This document shows positions 57,701 through 64,000 of a stretch of 64,000 nt of DNA, piece by piece. Source of the stretch: Caprimulgus europaeus (lineage: Eukaryota; Chordata; Aves; Caprimulgiformes; Caprimulgidae); the NCBI GenBank assembly GCA_907165065.1, contig OU015526.1, positions 68,285,723 to 68,349,722 on the forward strand, in the 5' to 3' direction. A program made the translations under genes and the position numbers. The notes beneath the pieces were generated by a model, which was not told the DNA's origin, did no database searches, and saw only the letters and a program-made list of their open reading frames with translations. The first letter of the stretch is position 1; every line of letters starts with the position of its first letter.

Positions 57701-60700
57701 ACAGCTGGGCTGCTCTAGGTCTGTTGTTGGGGAATAGTTGAGTCCTGTCAGACACTGGACTGGCAGCACTGTCAGCATTCTCATTTTTTGGGTGTGGGGA
57801 AATAGGACTGGCTGTCTCCTTTGCCTCAGTGAAAACTTCTCCCTTCACTGGAATAGCTGCCCCCTTCCTGTGGATTGTTTAAGGGAGTAGAAACCTGGAG
57901 TGAAATATCAGGTGTTTTTTCCTCCCCTCCTTGAAAACAGGGGAGGAAAACATGTTCACATATGAAGGCATTCTCTCAGTGGGAGCAGTTTCGCCTCTGG
58001 CGTGCTCCCTGTGTTGATCGCGTACTGGAGCGTTCACTGGTGCCAGCGCTGGCTGGAGCACGCTGTACACAACACTGCGCAATAACAGAGAGCCGTGTTT
58101 GGCACAGAGCTGCAGCTGCTGGTCTGCCTGAACTGGGAGCTCTTGCAACCTGACAGCTCCCAGAACACGCTAGAGAACAGTATTGTTTGTAAGAGGAAGT
58201 TTTCAGTGTTCCCATATAGAAGGAGGGGTAGGAGTGATCTCCCTGATCCAAGTGCATCAGGGTCTGTCGATGTAACTTAATACCTGGAAGGATATCGCGC
58301 TAAATATCCCCCCCCAGCTCTTATCACTGGTTTATTTTTTAGGTAGTGGGTATCCTAGATCCCCTCTAGGCCTGGTGGATAGTGGGAAGACAGTACATCT
58401 GATGAACCTTGACTTTAGTAAAACTTTGTCAAATACAATAATCTAAGAAGCAAACCAGCTTCTCAGGGTTTGTATTAACAAGGCTTTGTTTATGCAATAT
58501 GCTATTTATTCCCCCTTGTGCTGGTCAGGTCTTAGTTGCAAGTATTGGGTCTGCCTGCAGACACCATACTTACAGAGCTCAAAAACAGAGAGAGAGAGAG
58601 GAGGGGAGAGGGGTGGAAATAACTCAAAACCTGAAAAGTTTAAAAGTTTTAAAGAACACGATTTCGCAGGTAAGGTTGAAAGACATGGAATTCTTTCTTT
58701 AGGTATCTTTCTTTTGATTGCCTTAGGTGATATGGGAGTAGAAAGAGATGGATCTTTTGGACATGATATGGGAGTAGAATGAGATGGATCTTTTGGACAT
58801 GATATGGGAGTAGAAAGAGACGGATCTTTTGGACACTGTTTGGAGCGTAATACAATGAAAGAAAACCTAGAGATTTGAGTTACAGTGAAAGAAAATCTTT
58901 TTTTCCAATGCTGAAGCACTGTTGTAATTTAGCAACTTGTTAACTTCAGCTAATACCATTAAAGGTAACAAGAAGGTTTTTTGGTCTGTTTCATTACATA
59001 AACTGGGGGTGGCTGCTTCTTTTAAAGAGTAATCCTCCATGTGGGCTCTGTGTGTGTTGCCAGCTACAATGAAATTCAAATCTGGTGATCTGTGATAAAC
59101 TAGAGGAGAAAGTGATGTAATTTACAGTCGAGTAAGTGCACAGATTTCTGGTGCTTCCCTCATCTGCTCTGCTCCTTGCTTGTGCTGTAGCTGTCTGTGC
59201 AGCTCTGTAGCAACCTGGATCAAGAAATTAATCTGACTGAAAAGTAAAAACAACTTTCCTGCCCCTTCCTGCTCTGCATCTGGTTTGCATTGAGGCTTTT
59301 ACTGTAGTATATTTTCCCCCTGGAAACCTCAGCCAGCTTGCCAGTTATGTAAAAACAGAGTGTGAAGTTTTAGGAACCAGAAAGTAAATTCTGAGAAAAT
59401 ATTCCTTACACAACTCTTGAGAGTCTGTTTTGTAAAGTTTTGTAAAACATTTAGAGTCTTCCAGATTCTGTTTGAGCTTTTACCTTAGATGTCTGCATCA
59501 GAAAAAGAATTATGCAGTGAAAGTATGTGTACTGCTGCTGTAGCTAAATATGGGGTAAAAGCTAAGCAATTTGTCTTTCCTTGTGGCAGTTCTAACCTGA
59601 GAAGGAAATAATTGAGTAGATCTTCTTTTACAGTTGTGCTTTATTCTTTGTAGTTTTGCTCTGCAGCCTTTTCTTTTTAAGAAAGGAAGCAAAGCAAGTT
59701 GCAAGATTATTGCTCCCCCTCTCAAGGGTTTGCAAGACAAAACTGAAGTGAAACGTTTCTTTGTTCAAATCCAAGTGTCTGTTTGACAGACTGTGTTCCA
59801 TTTTAATAGAACTACATGAAAAATGACAGTGCTTTTAGCAAATCCAGTACAGATTGCTGCGAAGTGTATGGCTGGGGAGCTGACACTGAGCTGGTAGCAG
59901 GTTGCAGTTGGTGCTGGTTTGTGCTCCACCTGCATGGCAGTTCAGTTTCATCATCTCACCAGAGACATGTCGGTAAAGATTGGAACTGAGGAGGTAGAAA
60001 ATCCCAATGTGAGAGCAGCCTGCTTGAGCAACAATTTCTTCTTTGGCCACAAGCATCCATTTGCTGCTGTAATTTGCTATCTCAGCCTATAAAAAACGCT
60101 CAGCAACTTAATGGAGATGAATAGTGCTGTGCCCGTGCAACACACCCTGGTGAAAGGATGGCCTAAGTTGTTCTCTGCCTGTAGAGGTCTGTAGAGAAAT
60201 GTTTCTGTTTTTCATCTTCACTTGACAAGAGAAGTCAGATTTACCTTCCTGCTCCCCTTCCCCTTGTCCCCATCAAATTTGCTTGAAACTAGCAAGCACA
60301 TCAGAGTTTTAGGCATGGCAAGAGAGTGATTCTTGGTGGGAGACAGAGGAGAGATGCTGGAAGCGGTGTCCAGGGAGAGAGCCCCAGCAGCCACCACCGA
60401 GCCTTTCGGTCCATCTGTGCAGGGCTCCTGCCCCACGGCCGCCTGGGCTCCTGCCCCACGACAGCCCTAGGGCAGCCTGGGCTCCTGCCCCAGGGCCGCC
60501 TGGGCTCCTGCCCCAGGACAGCCTGGGCTCTCGGGGAGAGGCCACTGAGAAAATGAAGAAAACGTGTGATTGTTGCAGTGTGGTGTGTGTTTCAGGGAGA
60601 GTTGTGGGGTACCCAGCAAGAGCAAACCAGACATCATCAGTTACCCCCTCCTAGGACCTGGCTTTCTCAAAGGTTTCCCCTCAGCTTCTCTGTACCAGTA

Positions 60701-63245
60701 GGAGAATGATGAGCAGAGGAGTGGGGTTGTGCTTGTGCCTCTTATCAGGCTTTTGGTTCACCTCTTTGCACTGCTGTTTTCTCTCTCTCGTTCCCAGCAC
60801 CCTGGAAGGGTACTATGTTGATGACGCCCTGCAGGGCCAGGGAATCTACACCTATGAGGATGGAGTGGTCCTTCATGGCACCTATGTGGATGGAGAGCTG
60901 AATGGGCCAGCCCAGGAGTACGACAGTGATGGGAGGCTGATATTCAAAGGGCAGTATAAGGACAACATTCGACACGGAGTTTGTTGGATCTATTACCCGG
61001 TAAGCCTGATCACCCCCTCTGCTGCAGAGTAGTACCATTATGGATCTTGCTTTTCTCCCCAGCTGAAAGAAATGTCTACCATGATCCAGCTATCCAAAAG
61101 TCCACACACACAAACCTGGGTGGAAGATCTGTGCATTCTAATTTTGGATAATCCAACATATAGTTGAACCTTTTCAGTGCTGAATGCTTGCCCAGCAGAC
61201 AGGATTCAGCAAGGCTGTGAGATGCCTCTACTATTTCCATCTTCCAAGGAGCCCAGCCCTTTGAAAGCACATTTATGTGTGTGTCCTTACAAAGGCTGGG
61301 CTGGGGATTTCCCCACTTTGTGGTGCTGACTGCAGGTGAGGAGCATGGAGCCATGCAAGCTGTTGCAGCCTGCTGCTCTGATTTAACTAGGAGGGGAGAC
61401 TTTGTCCATTTCTGCAGGGAATGTTCTGAAATCTGTCTTTGCCCAACAAATCTGATGTAACTGGTGTGAGAGCTGTGCCTCTGACTGGTGTGTGGACAAG
61501 TGCTTTGCTTATTAAGCAAGCCAGAATGTTCTTTTTCTGATTCCTGGTAAACACTCCAATACTCCTCTGGAAAACTGCAGAAATTTTTAATGTGCTTTTA
61601 TAATCATGCTAGTTAGGGCTATTTAGGGTTGTACTGTTTTTTGGGGATTTTTTTTTAATGTACATTTTTAAAAATTTTAATTCCTATTCAGCCTTACACA
61701 GCACTCCAGGGCTGAACCTTTTGCTCTGTACATTGTGCTGAGGAGGGGTAAACATCTGCATGTGATTAAGCTGCTAGTCAAAACCCAACCTGTTTCTGTG
61801 CTACATATTGCACATTGTACTTTAGTTGCAGTTTAATTTCAAAAGCTCACCATGGGCTGTTCATTTATTTACCAGTTTTCACTGTTGCCATTAAGCATGT
61901 GTTAGAATCAACAAATGCTTGGTGTGTTACACTGCCAAGCAAGTAGCAGTTTTTCAGTGGCAGTGTACAAAGTACACACAGCTGACCCTTCAGGTCATGT
62001 TTCATCTTCCAGCTGACAAAGTGTTGCTGTACCTTCTGGAAATGTGGGTATTTAGAGGTTGTTTATCGTTGTCATCTTGCCTATCTAAAGGGTGTGAGGT
62101 GTTTCAAAAGAACCTTTGCCATGGAAGTAGTTGTTTCTGCATGGTTCTGTGCATGCTGCTGTGTGCACAAGTTTTTACCCAAACTTAAGGGTATGTTTGA
62201 AGCTCTTTTCATCCTTGGAGTTGAACAAAATGTTGCCTCTCTGAAATAGAGGCTTTATGCAGCAATCTTGATCCAAGTCAGTGTGTTTCCACATCACACC
62301 TGCTGTTTTGGCTCCAGGGCATTATTTGAAGATGTTTCCTTATCCTTCTTGAAATAAACACCTGAAGTTGTTAGACCTGTGTTAGTCTGTGCATCTCATT
62401 CAGCAATTCTGTAAATAGACCTAACTGGAGTTGCAGGCAAATCACAGATGGCAAAGCCCAGGGCTAAAATGTGTAAACCTTAGAGAGGAAATGTGTTGCT
62501 GATGATGGCTTTCAGCAAACAGTTTTTCTTGGTTAGTACCATCTGACATCATGAAGGGTGCTGGTGACAGAGAAACTCTCTAGTTGTCCAGCAAATCTTT
62601 TTTTCTTTTTTAAATAGGCTCATGTCTTTTGATGTACCATGAATTAGCAGTGAGCAAGACAGCGTTTTAATTTTTTCTTTCCTCCAGCACAGTGTCTTAC
62701 TAAGAAACTCAGACCAAGTTTGTGTGTGGCTTTGTGCCTTGATTCACAGGCTGTTCACATAAAGATTTTGCCAGTTGAAACTCACTATGTGTTACATGGA
62801 AGGAAACACTCTTGGGTTTTTCCTATTTCAGACAAAGCAGGAAACACAACTCATTTCCTTTATCAGTTTTATCCTGACTGGAATGACTTCACCCAGCTTC
62901 TTCATGTGTCTGTTTCATACTCATTTTCATGGTCTCTCATCTGAACTTACTGTAGCTTAGATTCCTTATTTAAAAAGTTGGGGAAAATCTATTTCATTTA
63001 TTGAAGATAATAAAGTATAACTAAATGCTCTGCCTTTTCTTGCCCATTCTTTCAGGATGGAGGCAGCCTTGTGGGAGAAGTGAATGAAGATGGGGAGATG
63101 ACTGGAGAGAAGATAGCCTATGTGTACCCTGATGGAAAGACTGCATATTCTGGAAGGTTCATAGATGGAGAAATGATAGAAGCAAAGCTGGCAACTCTGA
63201 CATCTGTAGATGATGGGAAACCTCAGTTTGAAGTAGTACCAGGCA
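50851..63245 (+). CDS. SETD7: SETD7 (SET7/9) lysine methyltransferase, N-terminal half (four coding exons; continues beyond the window)
   Basis: SETD7 monomethylates histone H3 Lys4 and many non-histone proteins using S-adenosylmethionine. Exons 50851-50890, 55718-55847, 60798-60999 and 63056-63245 join in phase with GT/AG boundaries to give 187 codons plus one base. The product starts [20 protein letters not shown]. It then shows successive MORN-type repeats: [18 protein letters not shown] (about residues 34-51), [31 protein letters not shown] and [16 protein letters not shown], then [20 protein letters not shown] after residue 125. It stops at FEVVPG near residue 187. From family knowledge the human protein is about 366 residues with its SET domain from roughly residue 214, so the catalytic domain is off the right edge. 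No break or frameshift is seen. Confidence 0.96.
50891..55717 (+). other. SETD7: SETD7 intron 1
   Basis: A 4.8-kb intron. Its first ~800 bp are part of the CpG island and rich in G-runs. An ancient repeat remnant lies near 52715-52790. T-rich patches occur near 52900 and 53200. I see no young CR1 or LTR and no additional exon. Confidence 0.88.
52715..52790. repeat. Ancient sauropsid interspersed-repeat remnant
   Basis: Contains 'gctcccactgaaatgatgag' followed by 'ccattgacttcatctgaaac', the spaced double phrase of the old repeat noted near 8.1 and 19.0 kb. Confidence 0.4.
55718..55847 (+). CDS. SETD7: SETD7 coding exon 2
   Basis: A 130-nt exon, acceptor TTTTATTTCAG, donor AG|GTAGGC. It encodes the end of Gly14 to the first two bases of Ser57: [18 protein letters not shown], then [18 protein letters not shown] and FFFDG. 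First MORN repeats. In-frame Met codons upstream (55591) are intronic. Confidence 0.96.
58729..58836. repeat. 36-bp tandem repeat, three copies
   Basis: The unit starts GATATGGGAGTAGAAAGAGA and ends TCTTTTGGACAT. Three head-to-tail copies of exactly 36 bp differ at three or four positions. Because 36 is a multiple of three, one reading frame stays open through all three copies on each of several frames. Confidence 0.97.
60424..60533. repeat. ~23-bp GC-rich minisatellite, about four copies
   Basis: The core GGGCTCCTGCCCCA recurs about every 23 bp, with one 34-bp spacing. It lies about 260 bp upstream of SETD7 coding exon 3. Confidence 0.93.
60798..60999 (+). CDS. SETD7: SETD7 coding exon 3
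   Basis: A 202-nt exon, acceptor GTTCCCAG, donor CCG|GTAAGC. It encodes the last base of Ser57 to Pro124: [39 protein letters not shown] and [20 protein letters not shown]. Three MORN-type units. The Met at 60706 is intronic. Confidence 0.96.
61000..63055 (+). other. SETD7: SETD7 intron 3
   Basis: A 2.06-kb intron, donor GTAAGC and acceptor TTCTTTCAG. No repeat or exon was recognised. Confidence 0.9.
63056..63245 (+). CDS. SETD7: SETD7 coding exon 4
   Basis: A 190-nt exon, donor GGCA|GTAAGT. It encodes Asp125 onward: [38 protein letters not shown] and [10 protein letters not shown] to FEVVPG, plus one base of residue 188. This is the last MORN units and the linker toward the SET domain. The frame runs into TAA shortly after the donor, so splicing is needed. 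Confidence 0.96.
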
Positions 63246-64000
63246 GTAAGTTCAGCTAACACAGAAACTTGTGTTCTCACTACCAGGTGTTCGCTGCAAA
63301 CAGCTTGGTTTCTCTAATGTTTCCCCACTAGCAACTCTAAAGGCTGGCTGCAGGAAGAAGTCTGTTAGTGAGAAGCTTTCTCTAAATGACAGAGTTGTCC
63401 AGAAAGGCCTGTGGAGTGATCCCTTTGCTCAGGGAGCTGATGGGAATGACCCATGTGGGGGTGCTGCTGATCTGCATTTCACAGCCCTTCTCTTGCATGC
63501 CCATGGGCACAGTGCACATGCCATTGCATCTGTGTGAGCAGGAAAACCTGCTTAACCATGCTAATGCTGGCACAGTTACAGGCTTTGTTTTGTTAGTAAA
63601 GTGCCTGAAAGCAGAGAGGGAGGCTGTGCTTTGGTTGTAGCTCTGTCATTTGGGTTTGTGCAAGCGAAGGTGAGCGCTGTGAATATCCTGGCATCTTCAT
63701 GTCGGGGCTGAAAGGACACGGGGTTGGAACTGGTGAACTAGATTCAGTTGTTGTGTAACAGTCTGATTCACCAGCACCCCTCAGCCTGTCTAGTGCTGCT
63801 GAGAGAGAGTGGCTGTGAAATGGTTAGGGTCAGCCTGGTGCCTTTGGCCCATCTAGCCCAGTGGCTCCTTCTCCTGGGCAGTGGTGGCTGGGCCTGTAGT
63901 TCTGAAGAAGTTTTGTTGCTCCAAGGTGTATGGGACATTTTGGAGCTGAGGGGGTTAAGCTGCAGACAGGACCATGAGTAATAAACAGGGACTATGCTAA
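63246..64000 (+). other. SETD7: SETD7 intron 4 (partial, runs off the right edge)
   Basis: Intron sequence with no further SETD7 exon. Around 63835-63900 the phrase 'ttggcccatctagcccagtg' resembles the reverse complement of a very old CR1-like 3' end; tentative. Confidence 0.8.
63835..63900 (-). mobile_element. Possible ancient CR1-like 3' remnant
   Basis: 'cccatctagcccagtggctc' followed by 'gggcagtggtggctgggcc' matches the pattern of old reptile/bird CR1 3' ends ('cccatctagcccagt...gacagtggc'). Strongly diverged and short. Confidence 0.35.

Larger units (their letters stand above)
55848..60797 (+). other. SETD7: SETD7 intron 2
   Basis: A 4.95-kb intron containing a 36-bp tandem repeat (58729-58836) and a GC-rich minisatellite (60424-60533). 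No young transposon or extra exon was recognised. Confidence 0.88.

Overview
This is ordinary vertebrate nuclear DNA, almost certainly from a bird. The evidence is split genes with canonical GT/AG junctions, many CR1 LINE fragments of the avian type (several ending in the ATTCTGTG-like 3' repeat), avian-style endogenous-retrovirus LTRs and a GC-rich CpG-island promoter. I cannot name the species. I see no operons, CRISPR arrays, tRNA or rRNA genes, and no new multigene system.

Three protein-coding genes are supported, in the same order and relative orientation as I recall for human chromosome 4q31 (MAML3, MGST2, SETD7). (1) The last two coding exons of MAML3 (+ strand, 1557-1644 and 5028-6019), followed by a long 3' UTR to about 9.1 kb. 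(2) The complete coding sequence of MGST2 on the - strand: five coding exons between 25194 and 12984, 147 codons plus stop, every junction in phase. (3) The first four coding exons of SETD7 (+ strand, 50851-50890, 55718-55847, 60798-60999, 63056-63245), which encode the acidic N-terminus and the MORN-repeat half. The catalytic SET domain lies beyond the right edge.

Layout: 1-9.1 kb is the MAML3 3' end. 9.1-12.9 kb is a tail-to-tail intergenic gap holding a 365-nt pure polypurine microsatellite and a CR1 copy. 12.9-25.2 kb is MGST2 with three sense-oriented CR1 fragments in its introns. 25.4-50.4 kb is a head-to-head intergenic region with no convincing gene; it holds two truncated LTRs of one family, a separate solo LTR on the - strand, six CR1 copies (one inserted inside another) and small tandem repeats. 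50.4-51.7 kb is the SETD7 CpG island, and 51.7-64 kb holds SETD7 introns with few young transposons.

Functionally the neighbours are unrelated. MAML3 is a nuclear Notch coactivator, MGST2 an ER/nuclear-envelope glutathione-dependent MAPEG enzyme and SETD7 a protein lysine methyltransferase. The grouping is conserved synteny, not a pathway. The observations most worth checking are the nested CR1 insertion, the solo LTR with an intact promoter/poly(A) layout, the AAAAT array just upstream of the MAML3 terminal splice acceptor, the long polypurine tract and a G-quadruplex motif in the MAML3 3' UTR.
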